Source: CAZRWH01 sp964603905
Lineage (GTDB): Bacteria; Patescibacteriota; Gracilibacteria; UBA1369; UBA12470
Assembly (NCBI GenBank): GCA_964603905.1
Contig: CAZRWH010000001.1
Coordinates: 14,764 to 78,763, forward strand
DNA: 64,000 bases
Direction: 5' to 3'
Positions 1-7,189 of this stretch are shown here, piece after piece. Below the pieces are notes generated by a model. The model ran no database searches and had not been told where the DNA came from. It saw only the letters and a list, made by a program, of their open reading frames with translations. The stretch's first letter is position 1. Every line of letters starts with the position of its first letter. The position numbers and the translations under genes were made by a program.

Positions 1-1856
1 ACCGTACTTTCTGGTGATCTTTTGCTTAGGTTTTTGATTTTCCCCATTCCTCCCGATGCGTTTTGTGCCAGTACAGATATTCCTTCTTTTTGCAGAGGAA
101 GTGCTATGTGTTGATGGAGGCTTAATGATGCTCTTTGTGAATTAATTAGTACGAACGTTGGCTTCTCTGCTTCAGGCAGTGTTTTTAACAGGTGATTACT
201 GGCCTTCGAAGTGAACTCGTTGTCTTTTGGATGTGGCAGAAAGCTGACTAGCTCAATGTTTAGGTCTTTTTCTGATCTTATTATTGTTTCTGTTGAGCTC
301 GGCAGTTTGAGGAGTCTACTTAGGAATTGCCCCTGATTCTCTTCTTCTGCGTAAGTCACTGCGGTTGAGATCAATGTGTTTTGTGCTGTTTTTGACCATA
401 TTTTTTCGAACAAAAGGTCGTCTAGATTTTGAGGTATCACCTTTATAAGAGGGGAGGAGTCTTGCATTAGGCCGATTGATATTTTGGCCAGATGTGTTTT
501 TCCCTTTATTTTTGCTAAAAATTTCAAAAGCTGTGCTTCTTCAGATTCGGTGCTTAGTTCTGCTGCTATTTTGTCGATTAGATCTGCGGTTTTTTTCCAC
601 TCAATTGTCGACATGTGATAGTCGTTCAGTTCTAGCTCGAATTGTTGGCCGAATTTTTCGTATAAGATTCCGATGTATCCGAACAGTATTGTTAATCTGT
701 CTTTTGTTTCGTCGGACAGGCTGCTTCGTAGGAATCGCTTTTGTGTGTATATGGCTGTGAAGCTTCGTTGAATGTTGTCGTAGAACTCGTCGATTTCATC
801 TATTATTAGATGTTTTTGGTCTAAGAATCCTTCGTGGTTCTTTGCTAGTTTGGCGAGTGTTGAATGGCCTGTTATTACGGTTGTTTCTTCTAGTTTTTTG
901 AGGATTTCCTGTGGGTATTTTTCGCAACATAGGTCCCACCACAGATTTTTGATCTCAAAAGGTATTGTTATGTCGGTTTTTGCTATTGGATGAGGTTTTC
1001 CGAGCGTGAATATTTTTAGGGCGAATGTTGTTTCTTCTGGTGTGAGGGAGTCTTTTTTTAGCATTTTCTCGAACAGCTCTTCGTCTAGGTATTGGTTTTT
1101 ATCCAGGATGGTATGAATTGTTTCGTCGTTTGTTGCGACTATTGCTTGTTCATTTGCTAACGCTTGATGTTTGTATTCATCCAGTTCGATGAGTGCTGTT
1201 TTTGAATCGTGTTGTATCGGAAGAGGAGCGTGTGATACTTCTTCGTGTTTGGGGTCTCTTAATTCAACCTTCTTAAATGTTCGTGAAGCTTCTAACAATA
1301 TTTGTCTCCATGGTGATTTTGATTTTTCTATTACTGGAAGGACTTCTTCAAGATTGTTTTTGGAAAAATATGTGTCTATTAACCTGAAAAGTATGTCTAT
1401 GTTGTCTTTGACATCTTTCAATGCGCGGTGTTGTCCTGTTTCTTCTACTCCAAGTTCCGATGCTATTATCTCGAGGCTGTATGATTCTGCTTTTGGAACG
1501 GTAATGTGTGCGATGTCCATTGAGTCGAGACGAACATTTGTTGTAGGAATCCCTGCAGCTTCCAGGAAGTCCATATCGAAATTAATGTTATGTCCCATTA
1601 TTGGGTAGTCCGCAATGAACTCTTGTATTTCTGATTTTATGTTTGTCAGTCTTGGAGCGTCTACCAGCATCTCGTCGGTTATTCCGGTCAGATGAGTGAT
1701 TAGATTCGGCAGTTTTACCCCTGGAGATACGAAGGATTCAAAAGTTTTTTCTATTTCGCGTGTTTCTAAGTCCACCAAAGCTGCACCGACCTCGATAATT
1801 TTGTCGTTATCTTTGTTCAAACCTGTTGTTTCGATGTCCAGACATATGATTTTCAT
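1..1856 (-). CDS. DnaQ-DinG family exonuclease with degenerate helicase region (3' end outside window)
   Basis: This gene reads leftward off the window edge without a stop and has about 618 codons here. The N-terminal ~165 residues are a DEDDh 3'-5' exonuclease: DIETTGL (metal-binding D and E), HNINFDMDFL, and HRALKDVKD with the catalytic H and last D. The rest follows the DinG/XPD-like helicase layout: AIVATNDETIH at the motif Ia position, LIIDEIDEF at the DEAH position, LISTAVTYAEEE at the SAT motif position, and a late FVL(I)NSQRASL block. Where a Walker A GxGKT is expected I read QHDSKTAL, so ATP binding looks impaired. No Fe-S cysteine cluster is visible. DinG of Staphylococcus aureus is a known case of such a protein acting as a nuclease rather than a helicase. 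The start at 1856 puts DIETTGL at residues 7-13. A likely role is DNA repair or RNA/DNA end trimming; the substrate is unknown. Confidence 0.85.
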   Translation of the reverse strand, partial: MKIICLDIETTGLNKDNDKIIEVGAALVDLETREIEKTFESFVSPGVKLPNLITHLTGITDEMLVDAPRLTNIKSEIQEFIADYPIMGHNINFDMDFLEAAGIPTTNVRLDSMDIAHITVPKAESYSLEIIASELGVEETGQHRALKDVKDNIDILFRLIDTYFSKNNLEEVLPVIEKSKSPWRQILLEASRTFKKVELRDPKHEEVSHAPLPIQHDSKTALIELDEYKHQALANEQAIVATNDETIHTILDKNQYLDEELFEKMLKKDSLTPEETTFALKIFTLGKPHPIAKTDITIPFEIKNLWWDLCCEKYPQEILKKLEETTVITGHSTLAKLAKNHEGFLDQKHLIIDEIDEFYDNIQRSFTAIYTQKRFLRSSLSDETKDRLTILFGYIGILYEKFGQQFELELNDYHMSTIEWKKTADLIDKIAAELSTESEEAQLLKFLAKIKGKTHLAKISIGLMQDSSPLIKVIPQNLDDLLFEKIWSKTAQNTLISTAVTYAEEENQGQFLSRLLKLPSSTETIIRSEKDLNIELVSFLPHPKDNEFTSKASNHLLKTLPEAEKPTFVLINSQRASLSLHQHIALPLQKEGISVLAQNASGGMGKIKNLSKRSPEST

Positions 1857-1946
1857 GCTTGTAGTATAGGGGAGTGATGATTTCGGTTCCAGTTTTTTGG
1901 ATCAAGATTTAACAAAAATTTAATATATGTGCGGTATTTTCTGGTT

Positions 1947-2342
1947 ATGAATTATATAAAAAAGTTTTTTGAATGGATTGTGTTGAAGCGCGATTTAGAC
2001 AAGAAAAATCATAAACCTCCTTATGTTCCTGAAGGGGAAATATGGTGGGCGAGTATTGGAGAAAATGTGGGGGCTGAAATAAACGGGAAGAGCCGTCTGT
2101 TTTCTAGACCAGTTATTGTTTTGAAGAAATTGTCTAAAGGGTTTTATTTTGTTGTTCCGACTACTACTCAGGTTCGAAATGGGAATTGGTATGTTGTTTT
2201 TTATGATAATAAATTTTGTGTTACTGCCTGTTTGCATCAAGCGAGGCCCGTTGATTATAGGCGTTTTTATTCAAAATTGGGCGAATTAGATAAAAGTGAG
2301 TTTGATAAACTCAAGAAGGGGTTTGAAAGTTTGTATTTATAA
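1947..2342 (+). CDS. MazF/PemK-like toxin-family protein, orphan
   Basis: This short protein (131 aa from this ATG) has the MazF/PemK/Kid layout. GEIWWASIGENVG at the N-terminal core strand is followed by a linker with NGK, then RPVIVLKK, VVPTTTQ, and a basic C-terminal half with ACLHQARPVDYRR and FDKLKK. Family members are usually sequence-specific endoribonucleases that cleave mRNA and are neutralised by an antitoxin encoded just upstream. No antitoxin gene is present: dinG lies divergently upstream and the next two small genes resemble no antitoxin I know. An in-frame GTG at 1929 would add six residues; the ATG is preferred. It may be a solitary toxin, or a regulator that has lost toxicity. 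The family call is fairly firm; the activity is inferred. Confidence 0.75.
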   Translation: MNYIKKFFEWIVLKRDLDKKNHKPPYVPEGEIWWASIGENVGAEINGKSRLFSRPVIVLKKLSKGFYFVVPTTTQVRNGNWYVVFYDNKFCVTACLHQARPVDYRRFYSKLGELDKSEFDKLKKGFESLYL

Positions 2343-2350
2343 AAAATGTT

Positions 2351-2371
2351 CCCCCCGTCTAGAACGGGGGG
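2351..2371. terminator. perfect 8-bp GC hairpin after the MazF-like gene
   Basis: CCCCCCGT and ACGGGGGG pair perfectly around a 5-nt loop, 9 bases after the stop codon of the MazF-like gene. There is no T tract behind it on the plus strand, so it may be an mRNA 3' stabiliser or a Rho-type or weak terminator rather than a classical intrinsic one. Confidence 0.5.
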
Positions 2372-2428
2372 TCGTGGGTAACCCCAAAGTACTGGAATTA
2401 TACCTTGTGAGTTTGCTTCATGTCAATT

Positions 2429-2456
2429 TTGCATGATAAAATATTGTCACTATATT
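2429..2456 (+). promoter_or_regulatory. candidate sigma70-type promoter for the 2471 gene
   Basis: TTGCAT at 2429-2434 and TATATT at 2451-2456 are separated by 16 bases. The predicted transcription start would lie only about 8 bases before the ATG at 2471, giving an almost leaderless mRNA. This supports that ATG over the upstream in-frame ATG at 2420, which overlaps the promoter. Confidence 0.35.
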
Positions 2457-2470
2457 TTGACAAATATGAC

Positions 2471-2731
2471 ATGGCTAAACCAAGAAGACTTAGACCTTTG
2501 ATTCCTCAGGCGCATATTGATGCTCAAAGAGGTGTTGCTGAAAGAGCTGCTCAGAAAGATGCTGAATGGGGAGATCCTCCAACAATTTCTGCTGACGAAT
2601 TGGAGCAAATCAGATTAGAGGCCGCTGATTCTGCGCATGTCATGAGAAGGCAGAACGAAACTGCTGCTAAAGCTGCTATTGCTACTGAGCATGGCCCAGG
2701 TGTTTGTTTTGATCCACCATATGAAGGTTAG
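2471..2731 (+). CDS. small unknown protein
   Basis: Unrecognised 86-residue protein beginning MAKPRRLRPLIPQ. It is basic at the N-terminus, then alanine- and glutamate-rich and probably helical, and ends in a short GPGVCFDPPYEG tail. No signal peptide or membrane segment is visible. An in-frame ATG at 2420 would add 17 residues, but a candidate promoter overlaps that extension. The next gene starts 54 bases after this stop, so the two could be co-transcribed. No function can be assigned. Confidence 0.5.
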   Translation: MAKPRRLRPLIPQAHIDAQRGVAERAAQKDAEWGDPPTISADELEQIRLEAADSAHVMRRQNETAAKAAIATEHGPGVCFDPPYEG

Positions 2732-2734
2732 TGA

Positions 2735-2761
2735 GCAAATGGCAAAGAGCAGATGGCAGTT
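2735..2761 (+). repeat. degenerate heptamer tandem array (GCAAATG/GCAGATG type)
   Basis: Successive 7-base units GCAAATG, GCAAAGA, GCAGATG, GCAGTTC lie directly between two small genes. The same words recur at 6402-6433, 10229-10257 and (reverse strand) 63543-63570. An open frame from GTG 2731 reads through the array, but its amino acids are array-derived and unlikely to be a real N-terminus. Confidence 0.7.
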
Positions 2762-2784
2762 CGGAATTTTCTTTAATAAAAAAT

Positions 2785-2976
2785 ATGTCTGAAGTAAAAC
2801 AACCAAATGAGATTCCTTTAGCCAGGATTAAGGCAAGGCGCGAGATGCTTAATCGTGGTCGAGCAAAACTTCTTCAAAGTGAAGCACAAATTTATGGCCC
2901 GCGTGAAGTTTCTCAGGTTCTTGATGAACGTCGTCAGGCTGTTCGGGATCTACGAATTTTGCAAGAGCTAGCTTAG
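2785..2976 (+). CDS. small unknown basic helical protein
   Basis: Unrecognised 63-residue protein starting MSEVKQPNEIP. It is rich in Arg, Lys, Glu and Leu (LARIKARREML, VLDERRQAVRDLR) and predicted to be helical, with no export signal. The ATG at 2785 is chosen over GTG 2731 because the added stretch is encoded by a heptamer tandem array. The stop overlaps the stop region of the convergent SLH gene by four bases. Confidence 0.45.
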   Translation: MSEVKQPNEIPLARIKARREMLNRGRAKLLQSEAQIYGPREVSQVLDERRQAVRDLRILQELA

Positions 2977-4247
2977 ATGGTTGGGGTAGCTATGATCTCA
3001 GCTTTTAGGTTGATTAGGTTGAGTGTTATTCGACATACCTCAGCTCGGGTGATGCTGTTACCTCCGCCGAATGTTCCATCTGCATATCCCGAAACAACCT
3101 CTGTTTCCGACGCTTCCATTAGGTATGTGTAGTACCAGTCATCTTCTGTTACGTCTGAGAATGAGTTCACCCAATCTTCTTCATCTCCTAGGAAGACTGA
3201 CGCTCCGTTTAGGTCTTCTACTCCTGATGCTTCGATTAGAATTTTTAAAGCTTCTGCTCGGTTTACCTCATTTGCTGGTGCGAAAGTGCCGTCAGGATAT
3301 CCTCCAATTATTTCGTATGCATATGCTGAGTTGATGTAGTTCGTGAACCATTCTCCGTCTTCTACATCTGGGAATTGTGAGTCTGCTTCGTAAACTTCAT
3401 ATCCAAAAGCTTCAAGTGCAATTTTTGTGATTGCTGCTCTGTTGATGTAATCGCTTGGTCCAAAAGATCCGTCTGGATATCCTTCAACTATTCCTAGTTC
3501 GGCAAGTTCCATGATGTCGTCATATGCCCAATGTCCATCAATGTCCGAGAATGTTATTTCTACTACTTCTTCCTCTTCTTCGGTCTCGGTGTTTTCTTCC
3601 TCAGTTGTTTCTTCTTCCGGGCTAACTTCTTCTATTGTGATTGAAGTTGAAGAGCTTATGTTTCCTTCTGAATCCATCGCGTAAATATAAAATTTATTTG
3701 ATGCGTTTTGGTTAAGTTCTACTTTTACAGAGAATGTTCCGCTTGATGTTACGAAATCTTCTCCAGTGTCTGCTCCTGAAACTACTATTGTAGATCCAAC
3801 CTCTGCAGTTCCTGTTAATGTGACCGCGTCTGCGTCAACAGGTGAGTCCATATCGTCTACTGTTGGTGTGTCTGGAGCTGTTCTGTCTTCTCCAGTCTCT
3901 TCTTCTGCTGCTTGTGCTTCAGCTTCGCTTTCAACAATTGTTACTGTCACGATTTCTGATGGTTGTCCGTCCTCTCCAACTGCTTGGATTGAAAAAGTGT
4001 TTGTTACTTCTTGACCAAGACTGACTGTTCTTTCCCAGTCTCCGTTATCGTCAGCATATACTGGTGAGAGCATGTAAGGTCCACCTGTTACTGTGATTTG
4101 AGCTCCTGGCTCTGAAGTCCCAGTCAAAGTGTATTTGTCAGCATCGATTGGTGATGTTGGATCGTCTACTGTTGGTGCATCTGTTGCAATTGCTTGCAAA
4201 GGCATTAGTAGGATTGCCAAAATTGTGGCGAGTGTGAGTTTTTTCAT
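2973..4247 (-). CDS. exported SLH-domain protein with Ig-like repeats
   Basis: 424 aa. A clean signal peptide (MKKLTLATILAILLMPLQAIA) is followed by two Ig-like repeats beginning PTVDDPTSPIDAD (near residue 25) and PTVDDMDSPVDAD (near 130), each with a TLTGT(S/A)E core typical of bacterial Ig/adhesion modules. A Glu/Thr-rich linker follows (about 205-230). Three SLH domains then run from about residue 233 to the end, recognisable by FSDIDGHWAYDD, FPDVEDGEWFTN and FSDVTEDDWYY plus the G(Y)PDG(S/T)F and NRAE/ITRAE motifs. SLH domains normally anchor proteins to pyruvylated secondary cell-wall polymer, so this is probably an S-layer or wall-bound protein. The leader before the ATG is A-rich with no Shine-Dalgarno. 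Confidence 0.9.
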   Translation of the reverse strand: MKKLTLATILAILLMPLQAIATDAPTVDDPTSPIDADKYTLTGTSEPGAQITVTGGPYMLSPVYADDNGDWERTVSLGQEVTNTFSIQAVGEDGQPSEIVTVTIVESEAEAQAAEEETGEDRTAPDTPTVDDMDSPVDADAVTLTGTAEVGSTIVVSGADTGEDFVTSSGTFSVKVELNQNASNKFYIYAMDSEGNISSSTSITIEEVSPEEETTEEENTETEEEEEVVEITFSDIDGHWAYDDIMELAELGIVEGYPDGSFGPSDYINRAAITKIALEAFGYEVYEADSQFPDVEDGEWFTNYINSAYAYEIIGGYPDGTFAPANEVNRAEALKILIEASGVEDLNGASVFLGDEEDWVNSFSDVTEDDWYYTYLMEASETEVVSGYADGTFGGGNSITRAEVCRITLNLINLKAEIIATPTI

Positions 4248-4262
4248 TTTTGTTTTTGGTTA

Positions 4263-4293
4263 GTCGAGAGTCGAGAATCGACAGTCGAAAGTG
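4263..4293. repeat. heptamer tandem array (GTCGAGA type)
   Basis: Units AGTCGAG, AGTCGAG, AATCGAC, AGTCGAA, AGTGG repeat with a 7-base period just upstream of the SLH gene start (minus-strand sense). This 183-base spacer (4248-4430) holds no gene: it carries this array, a GC-rich dispersed element at 4331-4363, the hairpin GTCCCG-CTGAG-CGGGAC, and a second array. Confidence 0.7.
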
Positions 4294-4330
4294 GTTGGTG
4301 TTTTGCTTTGCAAAACGGAATTGTTAGTGA

Positions 4331-4363
4331 TTCCGCGGGGACCGCTTCGCTTCCCTGCGGCGT
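4331..4363 (-). repeat. dispersed GC-rich element, copy 1
   Basis: Read on the minus strand this is CGCAGGGAAGCGAAGCGG followed by TCCCCGCGGAA. It matches copies at 39797-39831, 63765-63795 and 63910-63941, giving a core of about GCAAGG-AGCGAGG-GCGGTCC--AGCGG. It is intergenic here. A hairpin (GTCCCGCTGAGCGGGAC, near 4367-4383) lies next to it. Confidence 0.5.
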
Positions 4364-4398
4364 GGTGTCCCGCTGAGCGGGACTGTTTTATTTTAATC

Positions 4399-4430
4399 CA
4401 TACGTCATAAGTCTTATGTCATATGTCTAT
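4399..4430. repeat. heptamer tandem array (CATATGT type)
   Basis: Units CATACGT, CATAAGT, CTTATGT, CATATGT, CTATT repeat every 7 bases, ending at the stop codon of carA. The same word set appears at the pyrD/pyrK junction (9413-9433). Confidence 0.65.
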
Positions 4431-5507
4431 TTAAAGTTTCGCTATAAACTCATCGAATAGGTAAGTCGTATCTGTTGGTCCAGGTGTTGACTCTGGATGG
4501 AATTGAACCGAGAAGAAAGGTTTTTTCTCGTGTTTGATCCCTTCGACTGTGTCGTCGTTTTGGTTTTTGAACCAAACTTTCCAGCCTTTTGGAAGTGACT
4601 TTTCGTCGATTGCGTAACCGTGGTTTTGGCTTGTGATGTAGCAACGTTTGGTTTCCAGGTCGGTGCAAGGTTGGTTTTGTGCACGGTGTCCGTACTTGAG
4701 TTTGTATGTTTTTGCTCCAGCAGCGATTCCCATGATTTGGCTTCCTAGGCAGATTCCAAACGTTGGGATTTCTCGCTCGAAACATTCTTTCATTGTTTCG
4801 TGAGCTTTTGATGGTTGCATTGGGTCGCCAGGTCCATTGCTGAAGAAAACTCCGTCGAACTCTTGTCCTGATTCAAAAGGGTTTTGGTCCCAAGGGAATC
4901 TTGTTACTGTGATGTCACGGTTCAGGAATTCACGGATGATGTTTGCTTTGCAGCCTGTGTCGATTAGGGCGATGTGTTTTCGTCCGCCTTTGTGTCCTGG
5001 GTAGGTGACTGGATTCTTGATTGCAACTTCGTCGACTATGTTCTCCGAATCTGGTGGGGTTACTTCTTTGTACTGCTTTTTTGTTAAAGTTATTCGTCCT
5101 AGCATTGTTCCTTTTTCACGGATTTTTTGTGTCAAAGCTCTTGTGTCGATACCTGAGATTCCTGGGACATTATTTTTCTTCAGCCATTCGCCGAGAGATT
5201 TTTCTGCGTTCCAATGGTTAAAGTTTTCTGAGTACTCTGACACGATTAATGCTCTTATGTGGACTCCGTCTGACTCGAAGTTTTCTGGCAGGTTGTCTTT
5301 GTCCTTGTTCTCTTTTGGAACTCCATAGTTTCCAACAAGTGGATATGTGAGAACCAAAATTTGTCCTCGGTATGACGGGTCGGTTAGACTCTCTGGGTAT
5401 CCCATCATTCCTGTGTTGAATACAACTTCTCCTTCGGTTTCTATTTCTGCACCAAAAGATTGACCGGCAAGCTGTGTGCCGTCCTCTAGCGTAAGGTAAA
5501 TATTCAT
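4431..5507 (-). CDS. carA: carbamoyl phosphate synthase small (glutaminase) subunit
   Basis: 358 aa from the ATG at 5507 (MNIYLTLEDGTQLAG). It hydrolyses glutamine and passes ammonia to CarB for carbamoyl phosphate synthesis, the first step of pyrimidine and arginine synthesis. An N-terminal CPSase small-chain domain (to about 170) is followed by a class I amidotransferase domain with FSNGPGDP, the nucleophile in FGICLGSQ (C near residue 254), and FHPEST with the His/Glu pair. The usual CLGHQ is CLGSQ here. An upstream ATG at 5561 exists in frame, but the extra residues are encoded by a heptamer tandem array and are unlikely to be translated. It lies divergent from pyrB. carB is not in the window. 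Confidence 0.95.
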   Translation of the reverse strand: MNIYLTLEDGTQLAGQSFGAEIETEGEVVFNTGMMGYPESLTDPSYRGQILVLTYPLVGNYGVPKENKDKDNLPENFESDGVHIRALIVSEYSENFNHWNAEKSLGEWLKKNNVPGISGIDTRALTQKIREKGTMLGRITLTKKQYKEVTPPDSENIVDEVAIKNPVTYPGHKGGRKHIALIDTGCKANIIREFLNRDITVTRFPWDQNPFESGQEFDGVFFSNGPGDPMQPSKAHETMKECFEREIPTFGICLGSQIMGIAAGAKTYKLKYGHRAQNQPCTDLETKRCYITSQNHGYAIDEKSLPKGWKVWFKNQNDDTVEGIKHEKKPFFSVQFHPESTPGPTDTTYLFDEFIAKL

Positions 5508-5512
5508 GTTTA

Positions 5513-5541
5513 ATGAGTAGTGAGTAATGAGTAGTGAGTAG
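5513..5541 (-). repeat. heptamer array in carA leader (GAGTAGT/GAGTAAT)
   Basis: Four or five copies of GAGTAGT/GAGTAAT, 7-base period, end six bases before the carA start codon. In mRNA sense the array is CTACTCA/TTACTCA and contains no G. The same array type precedes rpsK, rpsH, rpsQ, rplV and ssb. Confidence 0.8.
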
Positions 5542-5588
5542 CAATGGAATGCTGCGTGCAAGCTGTTTGTTTCTATTCACTTTGCGTC

Positions 5589-5617
5589 ATTTTATGCGGA
5601 AGTCGCAAAGATTGCAA
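5589..5617 (-). promoter_or_regulatory. candidate carA promoter TTGCAA-17-TAAAAT
   Basis: On the minus strand TTGCAA (5612-5617) and TAAAAT (5589-5594) are spaced by 17 bases. The identical hexamer pair and spacing occur upstream of infA (35630-35658). CTTTGCG and CGCAAAG also form 7-base inverted arms across this promoter and might be an operator. Confidence 0.5.
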
Positions 5618-5655
5618 TTGTGTGTTAAATTTTTCTTGAAAATAACCAATAAAAT

Positions 5656-6576
5656 ATGTTCAAACATTTGCTTTCGTCCGCAGATCTATCCCGAGATGAT
5701 CTGATGGCTATTTTTGAGGAGGCTGAAAAAATGCTTCCGATTGCACGGCAAGAAGAGAGTTCTGAATTAATGAAAGGGAAGGTTTTGGCGACTCTTTTTT
5801 ATGAACCGTCGACGCGAACTCGCTTTAGTTTTGAGACTGCGATGCTGAGGCTTGGAGGGTCGGTGATAAGTAATTTTCAGATGAATGAGACCTCTTCAGC
5901 TAAGAAGGGGGAGACGTTTTTTGATACTGGTAAAGTTGTTTCTAGATTTGCAGACGTGATTGCCATGAGGCATCCTGAAAGTGGAACAGTTGCCTCTTTG
6001 GCTGAGGGGTCTGAGGTACCGGTTTTGAATGGTGGAGATGGGCCTAATGATCATCCGACGCAAGGGCTTCTTGATGTATTCACGATTTGGCGTGAATTTG
6101 GGAAGGTTGACGGATTGACTATTGGAATGGTTGGAGATCTCAAATATGGTCGTGTTCCGCATGCACAATGTGAGCTTCTCAAGAATTTTTCAGGTTTGAA
6201 ATTTGTTTTTGTTTCGCCGGAGGCTCTTAAAATGCCGGCTAAAATTGTGGAAATGCTTCGTGAAGTCGGTCATGAGGTTGTTGAAACTGAAGATCTTGAT
6301 GCGGTTGTGCCTGAGCTTGATGTTTTGGCTTTGACGAGGATTCAAGGGGAGAGATTTGAATCTGAAGAAGAGTACTTGAAATACAAAGGAGTGTATCAAG
6401 TGGGCAGAGAGCAAATTGCAAATAGCAGAGAGGGGTTGATTGTTATGCATCCGCTTCCAAGAGTTGACGAATTGAGTACGGACTTGGATGATGATTCAAG
6501 GTCGCGGTATTTCGACCAGGTGACGAATGGGGTTGCGGTGAGGATGGCTGTGATTAGGATGGTAATTGAGGGTTAG
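5656..6576 (+). CDS. pyrB: aspartate carbamoyltransferase catalytic subunit
   Basis: 306 aa, the usual length. It condenses carbamoyl phosphate with aspartate to N-carbamoylaspartate in the cytoplasm. The carbamoyl-phosphate loop FYEPSTRTRFSFE is near residue 47, DGPNDHPTQ near 132, and HPLPRVDEL near 262; the C-terminal YFDQVTNGVAVRMA block is intact. No pyrI regulatory subunit is seen. A short variable segment, residues about 250-259 (GREQIANSRE), is encoded by a perfect-looking heptamer array (6402-6433), although the protein length there is normal. pyrC follows after two small genes. Confidence 0.96.
   Translation: MFKHLLSSADLSRDDLMAIFEEAEKMLPIARQEESSELMKGKVLATLFYEPSTRTRFSFETAMLRLGGSVISNFQMNETSSAKKGETFFDTGKVVSRFADVIAMRHPESGTVASLAEGSEVPVLNGGDGPNDHPTQGLLDVFTIWREFGKVDGLTIGMVGDLKYGRVPHAQCELLKNFSGLKFVFVSPEALKMPAKIVEMLREVGHEVVETEDLDAVVPELDVLALTRIQGERFESEEEYLKYKGVYQVGREQIANSREGLIVMHPLPRVDELSTDLDDDSRSRYFDQVTNGVAVRMAVIRMVIEG
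6402..6433 (+). repeat. heptamer array inside pyrB coding sequence
   Basis: GGCAGAGA, GCAAATT, GCAAATA, GCAGAGA units with 7-base period lie inside pyrB. The word set matches intergenic arrays at 2735-2761 and 10229-10257. It encodes the variable surface segment just before HPLPR. Confidence 0.55.
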
Positions 6577-6614
6577 GCATGGTATGTTTTTGTCTTAAAT
6601 GAAAAATTAATTCT

Positions 6615-6956
6615 ATGCAAAACCCAAATAGATTTCGAAAAAAAGACCAACCTCTTCTAGCTCTTGCTGCGGCTGTAGCGGCAGCCACTGTTTTTTTGGT
6701 GGATGCTCAGGTAATAGCGAAGGCTACAGGACGCATGGATGTTGTAGTGGCATCCGAATTGGATGTTTATCGTGGTTTGGTTTTAGGAGTAATTGACGAG
6801 ATGAATGATGGGGGGAAGAAGGTTGATTATAATTCTGTGCTCGAAGAGGTGATTTTAGATACTTCTAGTTGGACAGAGGCTCATTGCTTTGATCGAGCCA
6901 ATGGAGATAAAGCTTGTCGTGTTAGCAAAGGCTGGGGAAATATCGTTAATCCTTAA
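6615..6956 (+). CDS. small unknown membrane or exported protein
   Basis: Unrecognised 113-residue protein. A basic start (MQNPNRFRKKD) precedes a hydrophobic alanine-rich helix (LLALAAAVAAATVFLVDAQV, about residues 14-33) that could be a signal anchor. The rest is soluble with two cysteines (HCFDRANGDKAC) that may form a disulfide if exported. It sits 38 bases after pyrB on the same strand and may be co-transcribed. There is no Shine-Dalgarno, only an A/T-rich leader. No function can be assigned. Confidence 0.6.
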   Translation: MQNPNRFRKKDQPLLALAAAVAAATVFLVDAQVIAKATGRMDVVVASELDVYRGLVLGVIDEMNDGGKKVDYNSVLEEVILDTSSWTEAHCFDRANGDKACRVSKGWGNIVNP

Positions 6957-6967
6957 TATTTGTTTTT

Positions 6968-7176
6968 ATGGCTATCGATATACAAAATTTAAAAAGAGAA
7001 ATCCCTCAAGGTAGCTTGCTGGGTGGGATTTTGGCTGGCTGAAGAGGGCTTATGATCCGAATTTCAGATCTCAATGTGGACTTATGACTGACGCTGCAGT
7101 TGCGGATGAGTTGGAAGCGACCAATCAGCATGCGATGCGGGTTTTAGATCCAGTTAGACTTTTGAGGGGGGAGTGA
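6968..7176 (+). pseudogene. small gene apparently broken by a frameshift
   Basis: An ATG at 6968 opens MAIDIQNLKREIPQGSLLGG and stops at TGA 7040-7042. The other frame is open from 7015 to the TGA at 7174-7176 and continues in protein-like composition (GWDFGWLKRAYDPNF, then TDAAVADELEATNQHAMRV). Joining the frames near 7020-7030 would give a single protein of about 70 aa. It lies between the 6615 gene and pyrC. It may be a real decayed gene, a sequencing error in the GGGTGGGATTTTGG stretch, or two independent tiny genes. Confidence 0.4.
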
Positions 7177-7189
7177 TATTATAACTTTG

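Noticed and set aside
1171..1608. Plus-strand open frame of 145 codons
   Set aside because: It lies antisense to the exonuclease domain of the DinG-like gene, whose motifs are clear; composition is that of a shadow frame.
5508..5561. Longer N-terminus for carA
   Set aside because: The extra codons are a heptamer array; family alignment begins at MNIYLTLEDG.
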